A stretch of 64,000 nucleotides of DNA, from positions 1 to 64,000 of the forward strand of contig NZ_FMMP01000019.1 of assembly GCF_900095725.1 (NCBI RefSeq), in the 5' to 3' direction. The notes beneath the pieces were generated by a model. The model was not told the origin of the DNA, did not search any database, and was given only the letters and a program-made list of their open reading frames with translations. Below are positions 55,093 to 64,000 of this stretch, in pieces (positions within the stretch are counted from its first letter, which is position 1; every line of letters starts with the position of its first letter). Origin of the DNA: Cellulosilyticum sp. I15G10I2. Its GTDB lineage: Bacteria > Bacillota > Clostridia > Lachnospirales > Cellulosilyticaceae. The position numbers and the translations under genes were made by a program.

Positions 55093-56625
55093 ATGGCAAA
55101 CTTTGTTAAAATTTTTGATACGACGCTTAGAGATGGAGAACAATCGCCAGGATGTAGTATGAATTTAGCTGAAAAGTTAGAAGTGGCTCATCAACTTGAG
55201 AGACTTGGTGTAGATGTAATGGAAGCAGGTTTTGCAATTGCTTCGCCTGGGGACTTTGCATCTGTTAAGTCTATTGCAAAAAACATCAAAAATACCACAG
55301 TAGCAAGTTTGGCAAGAGCTCTTACAAAGGACATTGATGCAGCAGCAGACGCCTTAAAGGGTGCAAAATATCCAAGAATTCACACCTTTATTGCAACATC
55401 AGATATTCATATGCAGTATAAGCTTAAAAAGACTAAAGAGGAAGTTTTAGCAACTGCTGTAGAAATGGTTAAATATGCAAAAAAATTCTGCCAGGATATT
55501 GAGTTTTCTGCAGAAGATGCTTCAAGAAGTAATCCAGCCTTCTTATATCAAATTTTTGAAGCAGTCATAGCTGCGGGGGCTACAGTGATTAATGTGCCGG
55601 ATACAGTAGGCTATACTTCACCAGAAGAATTTGTAACTCTTATTAAAGGGATTAGAGAAAATGTACCAAGTATCCATAAGGCAGATATTTCTGTTCACTG
55701 TCATAATGATTTAGGTCTTGCTGTTGCCAATTCATTAGCAGCGGCAAGAGCAGGCGCTAACCAGATTGAATGTACGATTAATGGGATCGGTGAAAGAGCT
55801 GGTAATGCAGCTTTAGAAGAAATTGTCATGAATTTAAATACAAGAAAAGATCTTTATGGGTTAGACTGCAGAGTAAATACAAAAGAAATCCATAAATCAA
55901 GTAAGCTTTTAAGCAGCATTACAGGAGTACGTGTGCAGCCTAATAAGGCTGTTGTTGGAGAAAATGCTTTTGCCCATGAGTCAGGTATTCATCAACATGG
56001 TATGCTTGCAAATAAGAGCACTTATGAGATTATGACACCTGAATCTATTGGTCTTAGCGAAAACAAAATGGTACTTGGTAAACATTCAGGAAGACATGCT
56101 TTTGAAGATAAATTAAAATCTATGGGTTATGAGATGGATCCAGAAGCTTTAACAACTGTTTTTGAACAATTTAAAGTGCTAGCTGATAAGAAAAAAGACG
56201 TTACAGATAGAGATATTGAAGCTTTAGTCTGCAGAAGAGTTGTTCAGATTCCTCAAGCGTATAAGTTAGATCGTTTTGTTATCAATTCAGGCAACACCAT
56301 TACGACCACTTCTTCAATGAGACTTTTAAGTAAAACGGGTCATATATTAGAGGAAGTTGTATCTTCCTATGATGGTCCAATCGATGCTTCCTATAAAGCG
56401 ATTGATAAACTAGTTGGCAAGAAGTTTATGTTAGAAGACTTTGTCATCAACTCTGTAACAGGAGGCACAGATGCACAAGGGGAAGTTAATGTAAAAATTA
56501 GAAACAATAACAGAGTTTATAATGGTTATGGTGTCAGTATGGATATTGTAGAGGCAAGTATACTTGCCTATATATCAGCTATTAATAATATGTTATATGA
56601 TCAAGAAGAAAAAAAGGAGGTCTAA
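55093..56625 (+). CDS. leuA: 2-isopropylmalate synthase
   Basis: A 510-residue enzyme condensing acetyl-CoA with 2-oxoisovalerate. DTTLRDGEQSPGCSMN, then SVHCHNDLGLAVANSLAA and the LeuA linker HSGRHAF; the C-terminal LeuA dimer/allosteric domain begins about residue 390. The next gene begins directly after its stop. leuC and leuD are not adjacent. Confidence 0.96.
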   Translation: MANFVKIFDTTLRDGEQSPGCSMNLAEKLEVAHQLERLGVDVMEAGFAIASPGDFASVKSIAKNIKNTTVASLARALTKDIDAAADALKGAKYPRIHTFIATSDIHMQYKLKKTKEEVLATAVEMVKYAKKFCQDIEFSAEDASRSNPAFLYQIFEAVIAAGATVINVPDTVGYTSPEEFVTLIKGIRENVPSIHKADISVHCHNDLGLAVANSLAAARAGANQIECTINGIGERAGNAALEEIVMNLNTRKDLYGLDCRVNTKEIHKSSKLLSSITGVRVQPNKAVVGENAFAHESGIHQHGMLANKSTYEIMTPESIGLSENKMVLGKHSGRHAFEDKLKSMGYEMDPEALTTVFEQFKVLADKKKDVTDRDIEALVCRRVVQIPQAYKLDRFVINSGNTITTTSSMRLLSKTGHILEEVVSSYDGPIDASYKAIDKLVGKKFMLEDFVINSVTGGTDAQGEVNVKIRNNNRVYNGYGVSMDIVEASILAYISAINNMLYDQEEKKEV

Positions 56626-58218
56626 ATGATGAAACAAATTGCTATCTTTGATTCCACCCTTCGGGATGGTGCACAAGCAGAAAGTATCTCCTTTTCTGTA
56701 TCAGATAAATTAAAAATAGTAAGTACTCTGGATGAGTTGGGGGTTAGCTATATTGAAGCTGGTAACCCCGGCTCAAATCCTAAAGATCTTGAGTTTTTTA
56801 AAGAAGTTAAAAAACTTCATCTAAAAGCAGCGAAGCTTACAGCTTTTGGCAGCACAAGAAGAAGAAATATGAAAGTACAAGAAGATAGCAATGTTATGTC
56901 ACTCCTTGAGGCAGATACCCCTGCAGTGGCGATATTCGGTAAAACATGGGATTTTCATGTGACGGAGATCATTAAGACAACTTTAGAAGAAAACTTAAAC
57001 ATGATCTATGATACGATTAAATTTTTTAAAGACAATGGCAAGGAAGTTATCTTTGATGCAGAACATTTTTTTGATGGCTATAAAAATAATAAAGAGTATG
57101 CCCTAAGTGCTTTAAAAAAAGCTGAAGAAGCTGGTGCAGACTGTATCGCCCTATGTGAAACGAATGGGGGAGCGTTCCCTGATGAAGTCTATGAAATTGT
57201 TAAGACTGTAGTAGGTCATGTGGATGTACAAATAGGTATACATACCCATGATGATACGGGAATGGGCGTTGCAAATAGTATTATGGCAGTACTTGCTGGC
57301 GCAACGCATGTTCAAGGCACACTGGTTGGTTTTGGAGAAAGATGCGGTAATGCAAATCTGTCTACTATTATTCCAAATCTTCAAGTTAAAAGAGACTATC
57401 AGTGTATACCAGAGGAAAATATGACAAGGCTTACTTCACTCTCTAGAAGAGTGGCAGAGATTGCAAATGTGTCCTTAAGAGATAATATGCCTTATGTAGG
57501 CAAAAGTGCTTTTGCCCATAAAGCTGGCATGCATATCGATGGTGTTACAAAGGCTTCTACTTCTTTTGAACATGTTCCGCCACACTCGGTAGGGAATGAA
57601 AGAAGATTTTTAATGTCTGAGGTAGCTGGACGCAGTACAATTATCGAAAAAATTCAAAGAATTGCGCCACAGATTACCAAAGATGATGAGGTAACTCAGC
57701 AGATTATTAATCGTATCAAAGATTTAGAACATCAGGGATATCAGTTTGAAGGCGCAGATGGTACATTTGAACTCCTAGTAAGAAAAGCCTTAGGTAAATA
57801 TAAGCCGTTTTTTGATTTAGAAGAATTTAAAATTATTGGCGAAGAACCAAGACGTTCAAAAGGCGTAAGTTCTTCCGCGATTATTAAAGTAAGAGTAGGC
57901 TCTGAAGTGGAAATGACAGCAGCAGAAGGCGAAGGGCCTGTTAATGCACTAGATACAGCCCTTAGAAAAGCCTTAGAAGTATTTTATCCAGATCTTAAAG
58001 AAGTACATTTAACAGACTATAAGGTAAGAGTCCTAGATACTAAATCGGCTACAGCAGCAAAAGTTAGAGTGCTTTTAGAATCGACAGATGGAGAAGATTA
58101 TTGGAGTACGGTGGGCGTATCTACTGACATTATAGAAGCCAGCTGGATTGCACTTGTTGACTCTATTGAATATAAACTGATTAAAGATATTGAAAAAAGG
58201 TTTAAAGCTTATATGTAA
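56626..58218 (+). CDS. cimA: (R)-citramalate synthase
   Basis: A 530-residue LeuA-like enzyme using acetyl-CoA and pyruvate to make citramalate, a threonine-independent isoleucine route. Signs of CimA are FDSTLRDGAQAESISFSV, AFGSTRR, IGIHTHDDTGMGVANS, and C-terminal KVRVLLESTDG. GGAGG precedes ATG 56626, directly after the leuA stop. A hairpin repeat element starts four bases past its stop. Confidence 0.93.
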   Translation: MMKQIAIFDSTLRDGAQAESISFSVSDKLKIVSTLDELGVSYIEAGNPGSNPKDLEFFKEVKKLHLKAAKLTAFGSTRRRNMKVQEDSNVMSLLEADTPAVAIFGKTWDFHVTEIIKTTLEENLNMIYDTIKFFKDNGKEVIFDAEHFFDGYKNNKEYALSALKKAEEAGADCIALCETNGGAFPDEVYEIVKTVVGHVDVQIGIHTHDDTGMGVANSIMAVLAGATHVQGTLVGFGERCGNANLSTIIPNLQVKRDYQCIPEENMTRLTSLSRRVAEIANVSLRDNMPYVGKSAFAHKAGMHIDGVTKASTSFEHVPPHSVGNERRFLMSEVAGRSTIIEKIQRIAPQITKDDEVTQQIINRIKDLEHQGYQFEGADGTFELLVRKALGKYKPFFDLEEFKIIGEEPRRSKGVSSSAIIKVRVGSEVEMTAAEGEGPVNALDTALRKALEVFYPDLKEVHLTDYKVRVLDTKSATAAKVRVLLESTDGEDYWSTVGVSTDIIEASWIALVDSIEYKLIKDIEKRFKAYM

Positions 58219-58221
58219 GAT

Positions 58222-58430
58222 GGGGGCCGCAAAGGGGAAGTACATCTTCCGGCTTTGGTCCTCGGATTTTCGAAAAATCTAAGTTCAGATATTTCATCTA
58301 ACGCCCCAAACTCGTAAATAAGAAAATCACTTATTTACTCAAACAGTGGGGCTAAAGGCAGATGAAACATCTTCTCTAAGATTTTTCTGAAAATCCTGCG
58401 GAGAAGCCTACAGATGTACTTCCCCTTTGC
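58222..58430 (-). repeat. Long-hairpin repeat element, copy C
   Basis: This palindrome starts four bases after the cimA stop. The outer arms are a perfect 19-bp match (GCAAAGGGGAAGTACATCT at 58229 with its complement ending 58430). The core is inverted: AAACTCG at 58308-58314 and CTCAAACAGT at 58338-58347, around a GTAAATAAG/CTTATTTAC helix (minus strand). A GCCCC/GGGGC helix closes it. It lies between cimA and leuB. Confidence 0.8.
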
Positions 58431-58575
58431 TCACCACCCGCTTACAATAGCTTTTTAGGATAGGAAGAGATAAGAGATTATAATAGAAATTTTTGGAGTG
58501 GATGCTAAGATAAAGAGAGTTTTGATGTAAGCTTTATGAGCATTTGCAGATAGATATAATAGGAGGATACAGAAG
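58431..58575. other. Short spacer before leuB
   Basis: Only AT-rich sequence with TATAAT strings near 58477 and 58555 but no clear -35 partner, and the ribosome binding site AGGAGG (58561-58566). leuB may share the ilv promoter or have a weak one here. Confidence 0.4.
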
Positions 58576-59658
58576 ATGGATTTTAAAATTGTTACGCTTC
58601 CTGGTGATGGGATTGGTCCTGATATTACTAAAGAAGCAGTTAAAGTATTGGATAAAGTAGCAAGTGTGTATGGACATACTTTTAATTTTGAAGAAAAATT
58701 GATGGGTGGTATTGCGATTGATTTAGCAGGCAATTCTCTTCCTCAGGATACGATTGATGCTTGTAAGGCCGCTGATGCAGTGCTTCTTGGTGCTGTTGGG
58801 GGACCTAAGTGGGATAACCTTCCAAATGGTGATAGACCAGAAAAAGGACTTTTAGGCATAAGAGGTGCACTTAAATTATTTGCAAACTTAAGACCTGCAG
58901 TGCTTTATCCACAACTTAAACATGCAAGTCCGCTTAAAGAGGAGATCATTGGGGATAGTCTTGATATTCTTATTGTAAGAGAACTTACAAGCGGTATTTA
59001 TTTTGGTGAAAAACAAAAGGTAGTATGTGAAGAGGATGATTCTAAAACTTTTGCATCTGACCTTGAAAAATATACAGTTGAAGAAATTGAACGTATCTTA
59101 AGAGTGGCTTTTGAAGCCGCAATGAAACGCAGCAAAAATGTATGTGTTGTAGATAAAGCAAATGTTCTTGAATCCTCTAGACTTTGGAGAGTTGTTACAG
59201 CGAGAGTTGCGAAAGACTATCCAGAAGTAGTATACAGCCATATGTATGTAGATAATGCAGCAATGCAGCTTGTAGTTAATCCAAAACAATTTGATGTACT
59301 TGTAACATCTAATATGTTTGGGGACATACTATCTGATGAAGCAAGTATTATTACAGGTTCAATCGGTATGCTTGCATCAGCATCTTTAGGTGATGGGAAA
59401 CTCGGTCTTTATGAACCAAGTCATGGCAGTGCACCAGATATTGCAGGACAAAATAAAGCTAACCCTATTGCAACAATTCTTTCAGTAGCGATGATGCTTA
59501 GATATTCTTTAGGTCTTGAAAAAGAAGCTGTTGCTGTAGAAAATGCAGTAATGTCAGTATTAGACGCAGGCTATAGAACTGGAGATATTATGAGTGAAGG
59601 CATGAAGTGCATAGGCACAAAAGAAATGGGACAATTAATAGCAGATGCTGTTCAATAA
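58576..59658 (+). CDS. leuB: 3-isopropylmalate dehydrogenase
   Basis: A 360-residue enzyme oxidising 3-isopropylmalate in leucine synthesis. [15 protein letters not shown] starts it, then [23 protein letters not shown], and the cofactor segment [21 protein letters not shown] lies before ATG 58576. leuC and leuD, which make its substrate, are not in this window. Confidence 0.97.
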   Translation: MDFKIVTLPGDGIGPDITKEAVKVLDKVASVYGHTFNFEEKLMGGIAIDLAGNSLPQDTIDACKAADAVLLGAVGGPKWDNLPNGDRPEKGLLGIRGALKLFANLRPAVLYPQLKHASPLKEEIIGDSLDILIVRELTSGIYFGEKQKVVCEEDDSKTFASDLEKYTVEEIERILRVAFEAAMKRSKNVCVVDKANVLESSRLWRVVTARVAKDYPEVVYSHMYVDNAAMQLVVNPKQFDVLVTSNMFGDILSDEASIITGSIGMLASASLGDGKLGLYEPSHGSAPDIAGQNKANPIATILSVAMMLRYSLGLEKEAVAVENAVMSVLDAGYRTGDIMSEGMKCIGTKEMGQLIADAVQ

Positions 59659-59679
59659 ATCATTAGAGGAGGAAGAACT

Positions 59680-60558
59680 TTGAGTGGAATGGTTATTTAT
59701 TTAGATGGGAAGTTTGTAAGTGAAGATGAGGCCAAAATATCAGTATTTGACCACGGCGTTTTATATGGAGACGGTGTATTTGAGGGCATAAGAGCATATA
59801 ATAGTCGTATTTTTAGATGTGAGGAGCATATAGATAGACTTTATGCAGCAGCTAAGGCCATCATGCTTAACATACCTATTTCCAAACAAGAAATGACAGA
59901 AGTTCTTCTGGAAACTTGCAGAAAAAATAATATTAAGGATGGTTATATCCGCCTTGTTGTTACAAGAGGAAAAGGAGACCTTGGACTTAATCCTAAAAAT
60001 TGCCCATCACCTTCTATTTTTTGTATTGCAGCTACAATACAATTATATCCAGAGGAAATGTATATCAAAGGGATGCCAATTGTTACAGCAGCTCAGAGAC
60101 GTAATAAGGCAACAATTGTAGATCCTCAAATTAAGTCTTTAAACTATCTCAATAATATTTTGGCAAAAATGGAAGCAAACAGAGCTGGTGTACCGGAAGC
60201 CCTTATGCTGGACCATGATGGTATCGTAGCAGAATGTACAGGGGATAATATTTTTATTGTGAAAGATAATGTAATTTATACACCACCTATTCATATTGGT
60301 ATATTAGATGGGATTACAAGACGTACAGCTATGGAGCTTGGCGAAAAACTAGGGTATAAAGTAGTTGAAAAAGAATTTACTTTGTTTAATGTCTATAATG
60401 CAGATGAGTGTTTCTTAACAGGAACAGCAGCAGAAGCGATCGCAGTAACCAACGTAGATGAAAGAGTAATTGGGGACGGTCAAGCCGGACCTGTTACAAC
60501 AGCTATTCTTCATGCGTTTAAAGAATATGCAAACAGTAATGGAACAGATATTTATTAA
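59680..60558 (+). CDS. ilvE: Branched-chain amino acid aminotransferase
   Basis: A 292-residue class IV PLP aminotransferase. DHGVLYGDGVFEGIRAY, LNYLNNILAKMEANRAG with the active Lys in KSLNYL, and TGTAAEAIAVTNVD near the end. It adds the amino group in the last step of Val, Ile and Leu synthesis. The start is TTG 59680, 7 bases after AGGAGG; ATG 59689 is an alternative with a poor spacing. Confidence 0.94.
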   Translation: MSGMVIYLDGKFVSEDEAKISVFDHGVLYGDGVFEGIRAYNSRIFRCEEHIDRLYAAAKAIMLNIPISKQEMTEVLLETCRKNNIKDGYIRLVVTRGKGDLGLNPKNCPSPSIFCIAATIQLYPEEMYIKGMPIVTAAQRRNKATIVDPQIKSLNYLNNILAKMEANRAGVPEALMLDHDGIVAECTGDNIFIVKDNVIYTPPIHIGILDGITRRTAMELGEKLGYKVVEKEFTLFNVYNADECFLTGTAAEAIAVTNVDERVIGDGQAGPVTTAILHAFKEYANSNGTDIY

Positions 60559-60566
60559 GAACTGGT

Positions 60567-60598
60567 AAGGGCATTTTAGATAATGCCCTTAAGTTTTA
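60567..60598 (+). terminator. Terminator-like hairpin after ilvE
   Basis: AAGGGCATT and AATGCCCTT pair with a short loop, followed by AAGTTTT. The T run is broken, so termination may be partial. Confidence 0.7.
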
Positions 60599-60611
60599 AT
60601 ATTCGAGAGGG

Positions 60612-60861
60612 CCGCAGGGGAATTTTAGGGTTCTCCAGTTGCTCGCTTACGTATTTCTAAAAATCTAACCACTTTCTTCAAATGAACGGTCGAAACTCGC
60701 GCATTATCAAAATTGATAATGACCGCTCAAACAGTCTCCCTAAAAACCATTTGAATAAACTGCTAAGATTTTTTAAACGAAATACTCCAGTGGCAACTTC
60801 CGAACCCTAAAATCTCCCTCTGCTAGGCTTTGAATTATTTAGACTTTAATTAGTTTTAAGG
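60612..60861 (-). repeat. Long-hairpin repeat element, copy D
   Basis: Inverted copy of the element at 27405-27631, with about the same outer arms (CCGCAGGGGAATTTTAGGGTT at 60612 with a partner near 60815, and matches out to 60861). The core is AAACTCG at 60693-60699 and CTCAAACAGT at 60726-60735, with a larger CATTATCA/TGATAATG hairpin inside. It lies between ilvE and ilvD. Confidence 0.8.
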
Positions 60862-61053
60862 CAGTATACCATGCTAGATTTCTAAAGACGGAGTAGCTTA
60901 TTAAAACTTAAAATCTGAAGCGTGAAGAATATAAAGAACAAATCATTTGAAATAATACGGTTAAATAACTAAAAGCCCAGAATTTAGAGGTTGTATTAAA
61001 TGAAATGTGAATTATAATAGGATATAAAATACCCAAGTAAAGGAGCGATAGAC
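60862..61053 (+). promoter_or_regulatory. Upstream region and promoter of ilvD
   Basis: TTGTAT (60991-60996) and TATAAT (61013-61018), spaced 16 bases, form a plausible promoter 35 bases before ATG 61054, and AAGGAG precedes it. So ilvD may start a separate transcript. Confidence 0.6.
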
Positions 61054-62715
61054 ATGAGAAGTGATAGAGTAAAAGTAGGTCCAGCGAGGGCACCACACCG
61101 TTCTCTTTTTAAGGGAATGGGTTATATAGATGAAGAGATTAATGCACCGCTTATTGGTGTAGTTACGGCTAAAAGTGAGATTGTACCTGGGCATATGCAT
61201 CTTGATAAGATAACTGAAGCTGTAAAAACAGGTATTCGTATAGCTGGAGGAACACCGATGGAAATACCTGCAATTGGTGTATGTGATGGGATTGCTATGG
61301 GACACGAAGGGATGAGATATTCTCTTGTAACAAGAGAACTTATAGCGGATTCTATTGAATGTATGGGAATGGCACATGCTTTTGATGCACTTGTTCTTGT
61401 ACCTAACTGTGATAAAATTGTTCCGGGTATGCTTATGGGTGCAGCGAGGCTTAATCTGCCTACGGCTGTAGTGAGCGGAGGACCGATGCTTGCAGGTAAT
61501 GTAGGCGGCAATAAAGTAAGTTTATCACTGGTTTTTGAAGCAGTAGGAAGCCATAGTGCAGGTAAAATGACAGAAGAAGAACTTTATGAATTTGAAGAAC
61601 ATGCTTGTCCTAGCTGTGGTTCATGCTCAGGGATGTTTACGGCCAATAGTATGAACTGTATGTGTGAAGTACTAGGGATAGCACTTCCTGGTAATGGCTC
61701 TGTACCTGCTGTCTTCTCGGAACGTATAAGGCTTGCTAAAAAAACGGGTATAGCTGTTATGGATATGCTAAAAAAAGATATTAAGATGAGAGATATTCTT
61801 AATGATAAAGCTTTTGAAAATGCATTAACTGTAGATATGGCCCTTGGATGCAGTACCAATACAATGCTTCATTTGCCAGCAGTAGCGCATGAAGCAGGGG
61901 TAAGTATTGATTTAGATATGGCAAATGAAATCAGTAACAGAACCCCAAATCTTTGCAAGCTTGCTCCTGCAGGACCTCATCATATGGAGGATCTCTATTT
62001 TGCAGGGGGGGTTATGGCTGCAATGAAAGAACTTAGTAAAAAGAATTTATTAAATACTGATTTAATCACTGTTACAGGGAAGTCTTTAGAAGAAAACTTA
62101 CAACATGCTGTTAATAAAAATCCAGATGTCATAAGACCTATTGAAAATCCATATAGCCAAACTGGCGGCATTGCTGTTTTAAGAGGCAACTTGGCTGTAG
62201 ACGCTTGTGTTGTAAAACGTTCAGCAGTTGCAAAAGAAATGCTTATCCATCAAGGACCAGCAAGGGTTTATAATAGTGAAGAGGAAGCAGCAGAAGCTAT
62301 TAGTACTGGAAAGATTAGAAAAGGTGATGTGCTTGTGATCCGCTATGAAGGGCCAAAGGGTGGACCAGGTATGAGAGAAATGCTTTCACCAACAGCATGC
62401 CTTGCAGGGATGGGACTTGATAAAGAGGTAGCACTTATCACAGATGGAAGATTTTCAGGCGCTACCCGTGGGGCATCTATAGGGCACGTATCACCAGAAG
62501 CTGCAGAAGGCGGACTTATTGCTTTAGTTGAAGAAGGCGATATAATTAGTATTAATATGCATGAATGTACAATTCAATTAGAAGTTGATGATGAAACGAT
62601 AGCAAGAAGACGTGAAGCTTGGGTTCAGCCTGAACCAAAGGTTAAAACAGGATATCTTGCCCGTTATGCAAAGCTTGTTTCATCTGCTAATACAGGGGCT
62701 ATTTTTAAATTCTAG
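61054..62715 (+). CDS. ilvD: Dihydroxy-acid dehydratase
   Basis: A 553-residue Fe-S dehydratase for Val and Ile synthesis. Cluster cysteines lie in NCDKIVPGM and [20 protein letters not shown]; the end has KGGPGMREM and [23 protein letters not shown] precedes ATG 61054. 14 bases later the second ilvB begins. Confidence 0.97.
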   Translation: MRSDRVKVGPARAPHRSLFKGMGYIDEEINAPLIGVVTAKSEIVPGHMHLDKITEAVKTGIRIAGGTPMEIPAIGVCDGIAMGHEGMRYSLVTRELIADSIECMGMAHAFDALVLVPNCDKIVPGMLMGAARLNLPTAVVSGGPMLAGNVGGNKVSLSLVFEAVGSHSAGKMTEEELYEFEEHACPSCGSCSGMFTANSMNCMCEVLGIALPGNGSVPAVFSERIRLAKKTGIAVMDMLKKDIKMRDILNDKAFENALTVDMALGCSTNTMLHLPAVAHEAGVSIDLDMANEISNRTPNLCKLAPAGPHHMEDLYFAGGVMAAMKELSKKNLLNTDLITVTGKSLEENLQHAVNKNPDVIRPIENPYSQTGGIAVLRGNLAVDACVVKRSAVAKEMLIHQGPARVYNSEEEAAEAISTGKIRKGDVLVIRYEGPKGGPGMREMLSPTACLAGMGLDKEVALITDGRFSGATRGASIGHVSPEAAEGGLIALVEEGDIISINMHECTIQLEVDDETIARRREAWVQPEPKVKTGYLARYAKLVSSANTGAIFKF

Positions 62716-62729
62716 ACAGGGGGTAAATC

Positions 62730-64000
62730 ATGAAAATAAATGGATCCCAGATACTCATTGAGTGTTTGATAGAACAAGGTGTAGATACTGTTTTTGGATA
62801 TCCGGGAGGGGCGGTACTTAACATATACGATGCCCTTTATAAAAACAGCGATCGCATTAAGCATATTTTAACTGCGCACGAACAAGGCGCATCTCATGCA
62901 GCAGATGGCTATGCAAGAGCAACAGGAAAAGTGGGGGTATGTATTGCAACCTCAGGACCAGGGGCAACCAATCTGGTAACAGGTATTGCAACTGCTTATA
63001 TGGATTCAGTGCCTATGGTTGCCATAACAGGAAATGTAGCAACACCTCTTTTAGGAAAAGACAGTTTTCAGGAAGTGGATATATCAGGTATTACAATGCC
63101 TATTACAAAACATAATTATATCGTAAAGGATATTAATCAGCTTGCAGATACAATACGAGAAGCTTTTTATATTGCAAGATCAGGAAGACCAGGTCCTGTA
63201 CTCATTGATATTCCTAAAGATATTACAGCCACTTTATGTGAGTTTAGGAGTAAGACTGCAAAAGAGATCCAAACGCAGGTTGATACCATTATACAAGAAG
63301 ACATAGATAGAGCTGTTACACTTATAAGAGCAAGCCAAAAACCACTGATTTATAGCGGTGGAGGGGTTATAAGAAGTGGCGCTCATGAGATTTTGCTGCA
63401 ATTTGCAGAAAAGATCGATGCACCTGTCGCCACTTCACTTATGGGGATTGGGGGATTTCCAGAAACCCATCCTCTTTCAACAGGGCTTATTGGCATGCAT
63501 GGCAGTAAGGCATCTAATTATGCAGCCACAGAGTGTGATCTGATGATTGCATTAGGTGCTAGATTTAGTGATAGAGTTATCAGTGATGTTACAAAATTTG
63601 CACCGCATGCTAATATACTGCATATAGATATAGATCCTGCAGAAGTAGGTAAAAATGTAAGTGCTTATAGTGCTGTTGTAGGAGATGTTAAAACAATACT
63701 TACAACACTTACCCATAATATTCCTAAAGCTGAACATCCTGAATGGGTTGATGCGGTAAAATGTTGGAAAGAAGAGTTTCATTTTGACTATCAAAAGGAC
63801 GAGACGCTTAGACCACAGTTTATCATGGAAAATATCTACGATCAAACTGATGGGGAGGCTATTATCACAACAGAGGTAGGACAGCATCAGATGTGGGCAG
63901 CACAGTTTTATAAGTATTCACGACCTAATACATTTTTAAGTTCTGGTGGTCTTGGAACGATGGGGTATGGAACTGGTGCGAGTATAGGAGCACAAATTGG
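62730..64000 (+). CDS. ilvB: Acetolactate synthase large subunit (second copy, partial)
   Basis: Starts ATG 62730 after AGGGGG and is cut by the window end; about 423 residues are visible. The start MKINGSQILIECLIEQGVD then VFGYPGGAVLNIYDAL and HEQGASHAADGYARATGK match classical AHAS more than the first copy. SGPGATNLVTGIATAYMDS and GKDSFQEVDISGITMPITKH follow. A paired small subunit gene would lie outside the window. Confidence 0.95.
   Translation, partial: MKINGSQILIECLIEQGVDTVFGYPGGAVLNIYDALYKNSDRIKHILTAHEQGASHAADGYARATGKVGVCIATSGPGATNLVTGIATAYMDSVPMVAITGNVATPLLGKDSFQEVDISGITMPITKHNYIVKDINQLADTIREAFYIARSGRPGPVLIDIPKDITATLCEFRSKTAKEIQTQVDTIIQEDIDRAVTLIRASQKPLIYSGGGVIRSGAHEILLQFAEKIDAPVATSLMGIGGFPETHPLSTGLIGMHGSKASNYAATECDLMIALGARFSDRVISDVTKFAPHANILHIDIDPAEVGKNVSAYSAVVGDVKTILTTLTHNIPKAEHPEWVDAVKCWKEEFHFDYQKDETLRPQFIMENIYDQTDGEAIITTEVGQHQMWAAQFYKYSRPNTFLSSGGLGTMGYGTGASIGAQI

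Overview
The window is low-GC, AT-rich DNA from a spore-forming Clostridia-type Firmicute, probably in or near Lachnospirales. Several things point that way: a SpoIID/LytB protein, a SpoVB-type flippase, a DUF3787 spore-surface protein, a murB-rapZ-yvcK-whiA-crh operon, RNase J, a T-box leader, AGGAGG ribosome binding sites and frequent GTG/TTG starts. I cannot name the species.

Layout. 1-770: the end of an rRNA operon (23S 3' end, a long 23S-5S spacer, 5S, tRNA-Leu) with a terminator. 820-7293: a TetR-controlled MacAB-type efflux operon that includes a TolC-like protein. 7345-11768: a polyamine uptake operon (cupin regulator plus potABCD). 11855-13718: a small membrane protein, a YedF-type DsrE protein and an alpha/beta hydrolase. 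13983-18021: the murB-rapZ-yvcK-whiA-crh operon. 18154-21438: a compositionally foreign island with an AgrC/AgrA-like two-component system, lemA and a broken gene. 21471-26968: superoxide dismutase, a clostripain-like protein lacking its catalytic residues, SpoIID, QueA and an acyl-ACP thioesterase. 27651-30596: a ParA ATPase with a tiny downstream ORF, a YiiX-like peptidase-fold protein and a hypothetical membrane protein. 30751-49083: mostly housekeeping genes (rnjA, aroC, tgt-yajC, lysA with a TrmB regulator, rarA, spoVB, a small alarmone synthetase with metA, topB and a ferredoxin). 49250-51064: typA. 51501-64000: a branched-chain amino acid cluster read by an isoleucine-type T-box (ilvB-ilvH-ilvC-leuA-cimA-leuB-ilvE, then ilvD and a second ilvB cut by the window end).

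The most interesting structure is a dispersed family of long (about 180-250 bp) imperfect hairpins, found at least four times (347-522, 27405-27631, 58222-58430, 60612-60861). All carry the same apical module: an ACTGTTTGAG strand and a CGAGTTT strand facing each other across a variable helix, and closed by a second helix. Both flanking helices change sequence between copies yet stay pairable, while the loop strands are invariant. This looks like a structured RNA module or a mobile hairpin element. One copy sits in the 23S-5S spacer and two sit between branched-chain amino acid genes.

Genes work together as follows. The TetR protein probably represses its own efflux operon through two TGACT-N4-AGTCA dyads. 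The LytTR regulator probably activates lemA through two direct repeats spaced by two helical turns. The TrmB-type regulator probably controls itself and lysA through a dyad over its -10 box. The T-box senses uncharged tRNA-Ile and gates the ilv/leu operon.
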